Origin: Alphaproteobacteria bacterium BRH_c36
GTDB lineage: Bacteria; Pseudomonadota; Alphaproteobacteria; Rhizobiales; Hyphomicrobiaceae
Assembly: GCA_001516065.1 (NCBI GenBank)
Contig: LOEV01000123.1
Coordinates: 1-64,000 of the forward strand
DNA: 64,000 nucleotides
Direction of reading: 5' to 3'
Shown: piece after piece, positions 18,600 through 25,984 of the stretch
How the letters are laid out: every line of letters begins with the position of its first letter
How positions within the stretch are numbered: position 1 is the first letter of the stretch
Translations under genes and position numbers: made by a program
The notes under the pieces: generated by a model
The model's database searches: none
Told to the model about the DNA's origin: nothing
What the model saw: only the letters and a program-made list of their open reading frames with translations

Positions 18600-19970
18600 A
18601 TGAAATATAAAACCCAGAGAATAGCCCAGGCCTACTTCCTGACGGCCATGGCGTTGTTCCTCGTCCAGGTCACGGTCGGTCTGCTGCTCGGCTGGATCTA
18701 TGTCGCGCCCAATACGCTTTCCGAATTCCTCCCCTTCAACGTCGCGCGCATGCTGCATACGAACTCGTTGATCGTCTGGCTGCTGACCGGGTTCTTCGGT
18801 GCGGCCTATTTCCTCATTCCCGAGGAAGCGGAGCGGGAGATCCATTCGGAAAAACTGGCCTACATCCAGCTCGGCATTCTCATACTGGGAACGGCCGGCG
18901 TCGTCGTCACGTATACGTTCGACCTTTTCAACGGCAACTTCTTTCTCGGCAAGGGCGGGCGTGAATTCATCGAGCAGCCGCTTTGGGTCAAGCTCGGTAT
19001 CGTGGCTGCCGCATTGATCTTTCTCTACAACATCACCATGACGGTACTTGCCGGGCGCAAGACGGCGATCACAAACGTCCTGCTCATCGGCATGTGGGGC
19101 ATCGCGCTCCTGTTCCTGTTTGCCTTCTACAATCCGTCGAACCTGTCGCTCGACAAGATGTACTGGTGGTACATCGTGCACTTGTGGGTCGAGGGAGTGT
19201 GGGAACTGGTGATGGCCTCAATCCTCGCCTATCTCATGCTCAAGCTGACGGGTGTCGACCGCGAGATCGTCGAGAAGTGGCTCTACGTCATTGTCGGCAC
19301 CGCGCTCTTCACCGGAATCCTCGGCACGGGCCACCACTTCTACTGGATCGGCGCGCCGGGCTACTGGCAGTGGATCGGCTCGATCTTCTCCAGCTTCGAA
19401 GTGATCCCGTTCTTCCTGATGATGATCTTCGCCTTCGTCATGGTGTGGAAGGGCCGGCGCGACCACCCCAACAAGGCGGCGCTGTTGTGGTCGCTCGGCA
19501 CCGTCGTGCTCGCCTTCTTTGGAGCGGGCGTGTGGGGTTTCATGCACACGCTGCACGGCGTCAACTACTTCACACACGGCACGCAGATCACGGCGGCACA
19601 CGGACACCTCGCGTTCTTCGGGGCCTATGTTTCCTTAAATCTCGCGATCTTCACCTATGCTTTCCCGATCTTGTGGAACCGGGACCCGTATAATCAGGTG
19701 CTCAACATGACGAGCTTCTGGCTGATGTCGGGCGGCATGGCGTTCATGACCTTCGTCCTCACGTTTGCGGGTACGATCCAAACGCACCTGCAGCGCGTCA
19801 TGGGCCAGTACTACATGGACGTCCAGGATCAGCTGGCGCTGTTCTACTATATGCGCTTTGGGGCGGGCCTTGCCGTGGTGCTGGGTGTGATCCTGTTCAT
19901 CTACGCCGTCCTGGTGCCGCGCCGCGAGGTGATCGCGCCAGGCCCGGTTGTCCAAACAGCAGCGGAGTGA
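18600..19970 (+). CDS. norB: NorB, catalytic subunit of cytochrome c-dependent NO reductase
   Basis: Start at ATG 18600 (MKYKTQRIAQAYF); the track's GTG at 18585 overlaps the Shine-Dalgarno region. 456 aa, twelve helices, heme-copper oxidase superfamily. Seen: the low-spin heme histidine in RMLHTNSLIVWL, the FeB site with IVHLWVEGVWEL (His and both conserved glutamates) and GTGHHFYWIG (paired histidines), and the heme histidines in HGTQITAAHGHLAFFGAY. No N-terminal quinol-binding extension, so it is the cNor type partnered with NorC. Reduces 2 NO to N2O in the inner membrane. Confidence 0.97.
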   Translation: MKYKTQRIAQAYFLTAMALFLVQVTVGLLLGWIYVAPNTLSEFLPFNVARMLHTNSLIVWLLTGFFGAAYFLIPEEAEREIHSEKLAYIQLGILILGTAGVVVTYTFDLFNGNFFLGKGGREFIEQPLWVKLGIVAAALIFLYNITMTVLAGRKTAITNVLLIGMWGIALLFLFAFYNPSNLSLDKMYWWYIVHLWVEGVWELVMASILAYLMLKLTGVDREIVEKWLYVIVGTALFTGILGTGHHFYWIGAPGYWQWIGSIFSSFEVIPFFLMMIFAFVMVWKGRRDHPNKAALLWSLGTVVLAFFGAGVWGFMHTLHGVNYFTHGTQITAAHGHLAFFGAYVSLNLAIFTYAFPILWNRDPYNQVLNMTSFWLMSGGMAFMTFVLTFAGTIQTHLQRVMGQYYMDVQDQLALFYYMRFGAGLAVVLGVILFIYAVLVPRREVIAPGPVVQTAAE

Positions 19971-19974
19971 GATC

Positions 19975-20781
19975 ATGCAGGCAGCAATGCAAGCGACGAG
20001 GGGGGCCGAGGTCCCCTTCTACCTCCCCCACTCGGATGAGTGCGATGTCTTCATGGCCGCATATGGCAATCGCATGCCGCTGCTTCTCAAGGGTCCGACC
20101 GGCTGCGGCAAGACCCGCTTCGTCGCGCATATGGCAGCGCGTCTTGGCCGGCCGCTCTATACGGTCGCCTGTCACGACGACCTGTCGGCGGCCGACCTGA
20201 TCGGGCGTTATCTTCTGAAAGGCGGCGAGACAGAGTGGATCGACGGACCATTGACGCGGGCGGTCCGCGAAGGCGCCATCTGCTATCTCGACGAGGTCGT
20301 GGAAGCACGCAAGGACGTCACGGTGGTGCTACATCCGCTGACCGACGATCGACGCATGCTTCCCATCGAACGCACCGGAGAAACATTGCAGGCCGGGTCC
20401 GAGTTCATGCTTGTCGCCTCCTATAATCCGGGCTACCAGAACATCCTGAAAGCGCTGAAACCATCGACGCGTCAGCGCTTCCTGGCGATCGAGTTCGACT
20501 TCCCGCCGGCTGCACGGGAGATCGAGATCGTCTGCAGCGAGAGCGGCCTTGCCAAAGACCAGGCCGCCCCGCTGGTCCGGCTCGCCGGCAAATTGCGCAG
20601 GCTCAAGGGCCAGGATATCGAGGAAGGCGTTTCGACACGGCTCCTGGTCTATTGCGCCACCCTCATCAAGGCCGGCATGCCGATCGAGCGCGCCGTCAAG
20701 GCCGCCCTCATCGAACCGCTCAGCGATGAAACCGACGTCAAGCAGGGCCTCCTCGACCTCGTCGCGGCGGTCTATGGGTGA
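19975..20781 (+). CDS. norQ: NorQ, MoxR-type AAA+ ATPase
   Basis: Start at ATG 19975, just after the norB stop (track adds 9 codons). 268 aa. Walker A GPTGCGKTRF at about residues 40-49, Walker B ICYLDEVVEA near 104, sensor ASYNPGYQN. MoxR/CbbQ-type ATPase that, with NorD, inserts the non-heme FeB into NorB. Overlaps norD by four bases (GTGA), matching the obligate pairing of the two proteins. Confidence 0.94.
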   Translation: MQAAMQATRGAEVPFYLPHSDECDVFMAAYGNRMPLLLKGPTGCGKTRFVAHMAARLGRPLYTVACHDDLSAADLIGRYLLKGGETEWIDGPLTRAVREGAICYLDEVVEARKDVTVVLHPLTDDRRMLPIERTGETLQAGSEFMLVASYNPGYQNILKALKPSTRQRFLAIEFDFPPAAREIEIVCSESGLAKDQAAPLVRLAGKLRRLKGQDIEEGVSTRLLVYCATLIKAGMPIERAVKAALIEPLSDETDVKQGLLDLVAAVYG

Positions 20782-22751
20782 AACCTGACATGGCCACGCC
20801 GCGAGACAAACTTGATTTCGAATTCTGGGAGCCGGAAGAGACCATCGGCAAGATCTGGCACGCGCTCGCCAGCGGGCTCGACGCCCAACCTGAATTCGAT
20901 GACGCGTCGGTCTCGCTCGAGGAGATGCACGGCCGCCTCGTGATCCTTTTCCGTGGCCTCGGTGGCGAACGCGATGTCGAAATCAAACCCGCGCCGCTCC
21001 AGGAATCGCCACACCGGCTGTCGAGGCGGCGTTCGCTGGGGCAAAGCGCGGAAAGACTTGCGCGAGCCAGTTTCGATGGCGAATCCCTGCGCCTGCCCGC
21101 AAACCTTGCAGTGTTCCCGCACGCGCAAGCCAACACGGGTCTCTATCTGTGGTTGACGGCGGCAAGCGTGTTTTCCGAGCCGCCGCCGAATGACGAAGAT
21201 CCATTGCGCGCCGACGTCCGCGCCTTGCAGGCGGCGCATGCAATGACCGAGGCGGTGCTGTGCGAGTGCCCGGGTCTGAGACGCCTCTACGCCAACCTCT
21301 GTGTCGCCGCACGTTCATTGCGCCGGCCGCGTTCGCTGCCGGCCGCCGAAGCCGCGATCGAAGCTGCGGTCCTGCATCTTCTCGGCGATCCGCCGCCGGC
21401 CGACCCCCTGGCGCAATGGATTGCGAGGGCCGTTCGCGTCGGTGCCGAAGACCTCTCCACCCTTGCTGCCCCGCGCGGCTACCGAACTTTCATGCCTGTT
21501 CCAGTCTGGCCCGATCTGCGAGAGCCAGCCCGCCGCCAGAAGATCACCCGCGACGACGAGACGCCAGAACAGGGCCAGTCACCGCAGGATCAGGACGAGC
21601 GACTGTTCAACGCCAAACGGAAGAGCGCCGATCAGGCTGCGCGCAAGGACAGCCTCGTCCTGCACAAGTTCGAAGCAATTTTCTCGTGGGCGGAGTTCCT
21701 GAACATCAACCGGCGCATCGAGGACGACGACGAGGAGACCGCGAAAAAGGCAGCCGACGACCAGGACGAAATCTCCCTCACCCAGGTGCCTCAGCGCGCG
21801 CGTGCACGGCTTCGCCTGCACCTCGACCTTTCACCAGAGGAAGCCGAGTTCGAAAGACTGGCGGGCGAGCACGTTTATCGGGAGTGGGACCACCGCAAGA
21901 AGGACTACCTTCCCGACTATTGCCGGGTTCTCGCAGGACCCGTACAGCCTTCTGAAACCCCTCCGGAATTTCTCGATTGCCCCAAGACGCAGCGGCGCAT
22001 CCGGCAGGTGCGGCGCCAGTTCGAAGCGCTGCGGCCCAAGCGGGTGCATCTCAACCGGCAGATAGACGGCGAGGAGATCGATATCGAGGCGGCGGTCCAA
22101 GCGCGGGTCGAACTTGCAGCGCGTGGCGAACACTCGGACCGGGTTTATCGCGCCAGCCGCAGCCAGGAGCGCGATCTTGCCATCTCGATCCTGCTCGATG
22201 CCTCGCGATCGACCGAAAGCATCGTTGCCGGCCGTCAGGTTATCGACATCGCCCGGGAAGCCTTGATCGCACTCGCCTGGGGACTGGATGCCTGCGGCGA
22301 TGCAACATCCATCGATGCGTTTTCGTCCCTGCGCCGCGATCGCGTCTTTCTTCATTCCTGCAAGAGCTTCGAGGAACCCATGTCGCCTCGCGCACAAGCG
22401 CGCATCGCCAGCCTCAGGCCAGGCCACTACACCCGCCTCGGCGCCGCCATCCGGCATGTCTCGCACGGCCTTGCCCAACGACCCAACCAGCGTCGGCTGC
22501 TACTCGTCCTGACGGACGGAAAGCCCAACGATCTCGACCACTACGAAGGCCGGCACGGTATCGAGGACACGCACATGGCGGTGCGTGAAGCCCGGCGACG
22601 CGGCCAATCGGTGTTCGGCATTACCATTGACGCCAAATCGCAGGCGAGCTTCAGCCGCATCTTCGGCAGCGGCGGTTTCGTCGTCATCCCGGATCCGGAA
22701 AAACTGACCGCCGCCCTGCCGCAGATCTATTCCCACCTCGTCGGCCAATGA
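20778..22751 (+). CDS. norD: NorD, VWA-domain NO reductase activation protein
   Basis: 657 aa starting GTG at the norQ stop; an ATG twelve bases in is an alternative. The C-terminal von Willebrand A domain carries the MIDAS motif DASRSTES (about residue 475) and later LTDGKPND. The middle is acidic and charge-rich (RRIEDDDEETAKKAADDQDE), and the N-terminal part is a helical domain. NorD is the adaptor of the NorQ ATPase, needed for NorB metal insertion. Longest gene of the nor operon and of usual family length. Confidence 0.94.
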   Translation: MKPDMATPRDKLDFEFWEPEETIGKIWHALASGLDAQPEFDDASVSLEEMHGRLVILFRGLGGERDVEIKPAPLQESPHRLSRRRSLGQSAERLARASFDGESLRLPANLAVFPHAQANTGLYLWLTAASVFSEPPPNDEDPLRADVRALQAAHAMTEAVLCECPGLRRLYANLCVAARSLRRPRSLPAAEAAIEAAVLHLLGDPPPADPLAQWIARAVRVGAEDLSTLAAPRGYRTFMPVPVWPDLREPARRQKITRDDETPEQGQSPQDQDERLFNAKRKSADQAARKDSLVLHKFEAIFSWAEFLNINRRIEDDDEETAKKAADDQDEISLTQVPQRARARLRLHLDLSPEEAEFERLAGEHVYREWDHRKKDYLPDYCRVLAGPVQPSETPPEFLDCPKTQRRIRQVRRQFEALRPKRVHLNRQIDGEEIDIEAAVQARVELAARGEHSDRVYRASRSQERDLAISILLDASRSTESIVAGRQVIDIAREALIALAWGLDACGDATSIDAFSSLRRDRVFLHSCKSFEEPMSPRAQARIASLRPGHYTRLGAAIRHVSHGLAQRPNQRRLLLVLTDGKPNDLDHYEGRHGIEDTHMAVREARRRGQSVFGITIDAKSQASFSRIFGSGGFVVIPDPEKLTAALPQIYSHLVGQ

Positions 22752-22773
22752 CGATAAAGCGGATACCCAGCTG

Positions 22774-23364
22774 ATGGACGGCGGCGGCAAGGATCGGGAC
22801 GCGGACGATCTGGGCGACGAGGATTGGGGCGTTCTTGGCGAATTGCCCGGCGACCTGATGATGTGGGTGTTGATCGTCAGCGAGTTCCTTGTCTTCGGTG
22901 CGGCGCTGATCGCGTTTCTGGGTGTCCGTGTCACCGATCCCGCCGGCTTTGCCGCCGATCAGGCACTGCTCGATCGGACGGCCGGGGCAGCTAACACCAT
23001 CGTCCTGGTCACGAGCGGACTATGCGCGGCGCTCGCCGTGCGTGCGCGAGACAACGAGGCGCGGCGCGAAGCTCACTCCTGGCTCTACGCCGCGTGCCTA
23101 TTGGGACTTGTGTTCCTGACCGTGAAGGGCTTCGAATACTGGAGCAAGGCTTCGCTCGGCATCGGCATCGACACGAGCCCGTTCTTCACGTTCTACTACC
23201 TGATCACCGGGTTTCACGCCGCCCACGTCATCGCCGGGATCGTCCTGCTCACGCTCGTGAGCTTCCAGGACAGCCGGCGCAACATGGAGACCGTGGCAGC
23301 CTTCTGGCACATGGTCGATCTCGTGTGGGTGCTGTTGTTCCCCATCATCTACGTGCTGGGATGA
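22774..23364 (+). CDS. norE: NorE, cytochrome c oxidase subunit III-like protein
   Basis: 196 aa, five hydrophobic helices after an acidic N-terminus. Subunit III family features: GDLMMWVLIVSEFLVFGAAL at the first helix, FFTFYYLITGFHAAHVIAG and AAFWHMVDLVWVLLFPIIYV. NorE is an accessory membrane protein thought to support full NO reductase activity. Separated from norD by 22 bp and from norF by 4 bp. Confidence 0.92.
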   Translation: MDGGGKDRDADDLGDEDWGVLGELPGDLMMWVLIVSEFLVFGAALIAFLGVRVTDPAGFAADQALLDRTAGAANTIVLVTSGLCAALAVRARDNEARREAHSWLYAACLLGLVFLTVKGFEYWSKASLGIGIDTSPFFTFYYLITGFHAAHVIAGIVLLTLVSFQDSRRNMETVAAFWHMVDLVWVLLFPIIYVLG

Positions 23365-23368
23365 ACCG

Positions 23369-23653
23369 ATGCTGACAACCATCTGGCGATCACGCGATCT
23401 GGTCACGGCATGGGCCGCCCTCGCCGGCCTCAGCGCCGGCACAACTCTGCTGGCCGCGTTCAAGGACAAGGGGTTCGATCCAAACTGGCTGGCATTCGGC
23501 ATCCTTGTTCTTGCCGGCCTCAAGGCACGACTCATTCTCGGCCGCTATCTGGGGCTGCGCGCAAGCCGTTTCTGGACGAGGGGCTTCGACCTTGCGACCG
23601 GCATCTTTCTCATCACGTGCTTCACGCTGTTTGTTGGCGCGGGGAAAGGATAG
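23369..23653 (+). CDS. norF: NorF, small membrane protein of nor operon
   Basis: 94 aa, three hydrophobic segments: WAALAGLSAGTTLLAAF, WLAFGILVLAGLKARLILGRYLGL and LATGIFLITCFTLFVGA. The ILVLAGLKARLILGRYLGLR core resembles the cytochrome c oxidase subunit IV-like NorF/DUF fold. Always beside norE. Exact biochemical role is not established; loss lowers NO reductase activity in studied species. Confidence 0.88.
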   Translation: MLTTIWRSRDLVTAWAALAGLSAGTTLLAAFKDKGFDPNWLAFGILVLAGLKARLILGRYLGLRASRFWTRGFDLATGIFLITCFTLFVGAGKG

Positions 23654-23656
23654 CCT

Positions 23657-23902
23657 ATGGCGAAGATGGCCAACGTACCGGACAAGACGAAAATGCCGCT
23701 GTGGATCCCCGCGTTCTGCTACGCGCTGATGGGGCCGGCCTGCGCCATCAATGCCGTCTTCATCGCACTCGCCATACCGGCGATGGCGGGCTACGGGATC
23801 GGCGGCCTGCTCGCCGCAGGTGCAATCGGCGCGGTGATCGGCATCCTGCCCGGGCTGTGGCTCGCACGGCGAATCCACGAAGGCCTGCAAGACGACCGTT
23901 GA
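23657..23902 (+). CDS. small two-helix membrane protein at end of nor operon
   Basis: 81 aa, three bases after norF with a clear GGAAAGGA ribosome-binding site. Two hydrophobic helices (IPAFCYALMGPACAINAVFIALAIPAMAG and GLLAAGAIGAVIGILPGLWLA) and a basic tail (ARRIHEGLQDDR). I do not recognise a named family. Its place suggests an extra accessory component of the cNor complex or of its assembly. It converges on the DUF4202 gene with an 11-bp gap. Confidence 0.8.
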   Translation: MAKMANVPDKTKMPLWIPAFCYALMGPACAINAVFIALAIPAMAGYGIGGLLAAGAIGAVIGILPGLWLARRIHEGLQDDR

Positions 23903-23913
23903 TATCTGCGCGG

Positions 23914-24498
23914 TTATTCAGCGGCTTCGATCGCCGGCACGAGTTCAGCGGGGAGCGGCAAGAGCAATGCCGCGCGCCGGCCCTCGGGCGACATCTTGCG
24001 GGCAGTCTTCTCGACGATGCGGTAAAGCTCCTCGGGCGTTCGCTTATCGGCAAACGGTGAGAAGTACGCGCGCATGAAGACGAGACAGGCGACGTCTTCG
24101 AGGGTCTGCGCATCTGCGTCGCGCTTGATCGCTTCCTTGCGGATGAGCGAGGCGACGCGTTGCATCGAGGCCGCATCGTAGCCTTCGGCCGCCATCAATT
24201 CGCAAACGCGTTCCGCATGATAGCGAGCGGCATCCCGGCGCCAGGTGAGATAACCGGCGCGGCCCTCGGGGTAATCCTTGCGGGGGCGCTTCCAGCGCTC
24301 GATGTGCTGGCCGCGAACCGCGATCCGAAGGAGTTCGCCCGCCTCGGGGGCGAATTCATCAAGCACCTGGGACATGCGCTGCCCGTATAAAAGCGCTGCT
24401 GGTTCGCAGTTCGCGTCGACCTGTTCAAGGGTCGGGTCCGCCGCGTTCGCGCGGTCGATGGCCGAAAGCACGGCTGCCAATAGGGCCTGCTGCGTCAC
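23914..24498 (-). CDS. DUF4202 domain protein
   Basis: 194 aa, all-helical soluble protein that fits DUF4202: LLAAVLSAIDRANAADP at the start, ELLRIAVRGQHIERWKRPRKDYPEGRAGYLTWRRD (about residues 55-88, histidine- and arginine-rich, resembling an HD-type metal site), LEDVACLVFMRAYF and an EIVxKTxRKMSPEGRRAAL-like end. Members are found beside nitrogen-oxide and sulfur metabolism genes; function unproved. Its ATG overlaps the stop of the Crp/Fnr regulator gene, so the two form an operon. Confidence 0.8.
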   Translation of the reverse strand: MTQQALLAAVLSAIDRANAADPTLEQVDANCEPAALLYGQRMSQVLDEFAPEAGELLRIAVRGQHIERWKRPRKDYPEGRAGYLTWRRDAARYHAERVCELMAAEGYDAASMQRVASLIRKEAIKRDADAQTLEDVACLVFMRAYFSPFADKRTPEELYRIVEKTARKMSPEGRRAALLLPLPAELVPAIEAAE

Positions 24499-25202
24499 TC
24501 AGCCTTCCTCCAGGGTGCGCTGCGGTCCTCGAGCATATATTCGCGCAATTTATCGACGTCGGCGATGGAGGCTTGGTTGTGCGCGATCCTCACGCCGTGC
24601 GGTTCAAGCCGGTTGAAGGCGCGCGACAGGCTCTGCGGCTGCATGCCGAGGCGACCGGCGATCAGTGTCTTGTCGTAGGGAAGGGTGATCGTACACGATC
24701 CCGTTTCGCAACTACATAACTCAAGCAGGAATTCGGCGACGCGCTGCGCACCGGTGTGGGCCTTTAGCTGTTCGAGCTGCGACACCAGCCCCTGCAGGTG
24801 GCGGAACGCGGAGGAGAGGATTGCAGTCGCGATTTCGGGGCGGTCCTTCATCATCGTAGAAAGAATGCCCGCGCGCACGAGCAACAGCCGGCCCTCCGTT
24901 ACCGCCTCGGCGGAGACTGGATAGGTGCCGCCGGCAAATGCGACGGCCTCGCCGAAGCTGCGGCCCTTGGTGAAAACGCCGACGACTGCTTCCGAGCCGG
25001 TCGGCGTAATGCGAAACAGCTTCATCCAGCCGTCCAGCACCACGAAGATGAAATCGGCGGGATCGCCCTGCAAAAAAATGGTTTCGCCGCGGTTGTACGA
25101 CCTGGTCGTGGCGCGCTGAAGAATGGTCTCGGCAAGTTCATCGGGTAGGCTCGCCAGAAGTACGGCCCCCCGCGCGGTTGTAGAATCGCCGGCCTCCAGC
25201 AC
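24495..25202 (-). CDS. Crp/Fnr-family transcription regulator (NnrR/DNR-like)
   Basis: 235 aa from a GTG start. Cyclic-nucleotide-binding-fold sensor (about 15-130; RGETIFLQGDPADFIFVVLDGWMKL, SFGEAVAF), dimer helix, then a Crp-type HTH ending DKTLIAGRLGMQPQSLSRAFNRL. The QSLSR recognition helix resembles the E-x-x-S-R reading TTGA-type half-sites. There are no N-terminal cysteines for an FNR [4Fe-4S] cluster, so it is more like heme-based DNR or NnrR. A cysteine-rich stretch CSCETGSC before the HTH is notable. Co-transcribed with DUF4202, next to nor. Probable NO-responsive activator of this island. Confidence 0.85.
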   Translation of the reverse strand: MLEAGDSTTARGAVLLASLPDELAETILQRATTRSYNRGETIFLQGDPADFIFVVLDGWMKLFRITPTGSEAVVGVFTKGRSFGEAVAFAGGTYPVSAEAVTEGRLLLVRAGILSTMMKDRPEIATAILSSAFRHLQGLVSQLEQLKAHTGAQRVAEFLLELCSCETGSCTITLPYDKTLIAGRLGMQPQSLSRAFNRLEPHGVRIAHNQASIADVDKLREYMLEDRSAPWRKAE

Positions 25203-25482
25203 AATACGTCTCCCGGTCGTCAGAAATGCTCAGAGCAAGTTCAATTCTCCGCCGGCTGGCGGCAGCGCTTGGAATTAACGATCCGGCGCCATCAAACACT
25301 ATCACGTCGCTAGATCGGCCGAAAGCAACTTTGCTGGACCTGCCTTCATCGACGGTCGGGCAGCTTGATGGCGAGTGACTTCAATCGCCGTGGTAGAGGC
25401 ACACGACATCACCCGTTTCCGGAGCCAGATCCAAATGACAATCTGCGGTATCGCCTGAGAAATCAGCGTAAAGGAAATCTGA

Positions 25483-25695
25483 ATGCTGGTCATCGTCAGG
25501 AATGGAAGGCGAACCGTCTACACTGGCTGGCGTGCTTGGCTGCTCATGGGAGCAATGCTGCTTATTGCCTGGCTGGCACTCGCCCTGATCGCGTTCGCTT
25601 TCGTGGGCATCGCGATCACGGCAGGCATCATGTTCCTGCTGCTCGTGCCGGCGTTTCTAGTCGTGGCGGGGCTCGGCGCCTTGATGAAGAGGTGA
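25483..25695 (+). CDS. small membrane protein, 70 aa
   Basis: AAGGAAA lies seven bases before the ATG. A short basic N-terminus (VIVRNGRRTVYTGWRAW) leads into two adjacent hydrophobic helices (LLMGAMLLIAWLALALIAFAFVGIAI and AGIMFLLLVPAFLVVAGLGAL). No family recognised. Four bases before the next small membrane gene, so probably co-transcribed. Confidence 0.65.
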   Translation: MLVIVRNGRRTVYTGWRAWLLMGAMLLIAWLALALIAFAFVGIAITAGIMFLLLVPAFLVVAGLGALMKR

Positions 25696-25699
25696 AGCA

Positions 25700-25924
25700 A
25701 TGATGAGCGAGTGGGACTATTCGTATGGTTTTCACCTGGGCCCCATCGGGATGTTGATCATCGCGGCGATGATTGTGTGGCCGTTCTGGCGCATTTGCGA
25801 CAAGGCTGGCTATCCGGGAATTCTTGCCTTGTTCGTATTCATACCCATCGTCAACGTCATTTTCCTCTACTGGTTTGCGTTCGCAGACTGGCCGAATTTG
25901 CATCGGGGAGAACGCCCAGGTTAG
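25700..25924 (+). CDS. small membrane protein, 74 aa
   Basis: Two hydrophobic helices (GPIGMLIIAAMIVWPFWRICDKAG and PGILALFVFIPIVNVIFLYWFAFADWP). The layout I-W-P-F-W-R-I-x-x-K-A-G...P...P-I-V-N-V-I is common in small bacterial membrane proteins of unknown role related to the DUF805/DUF5684 style. Ribosome-binding site GAAGAGGTGAAGC overlaps the end of the preceding gene. Converges with the P-type ATPase gene. Confidence 0.7.
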   Translation: MMSEWDYSYGFHLGPIGMLIIAAMIVWPFWRICDKAGYPGILALFVFIPIVNVIFLYWFAFADWPNLHRGERPG

Positions 25925-25984
25925 CTTACGCCGCTCGCATTCGAGCCGCTGATTCGGCCAGTGGACAGTTGCAGGCCCGCTTGG

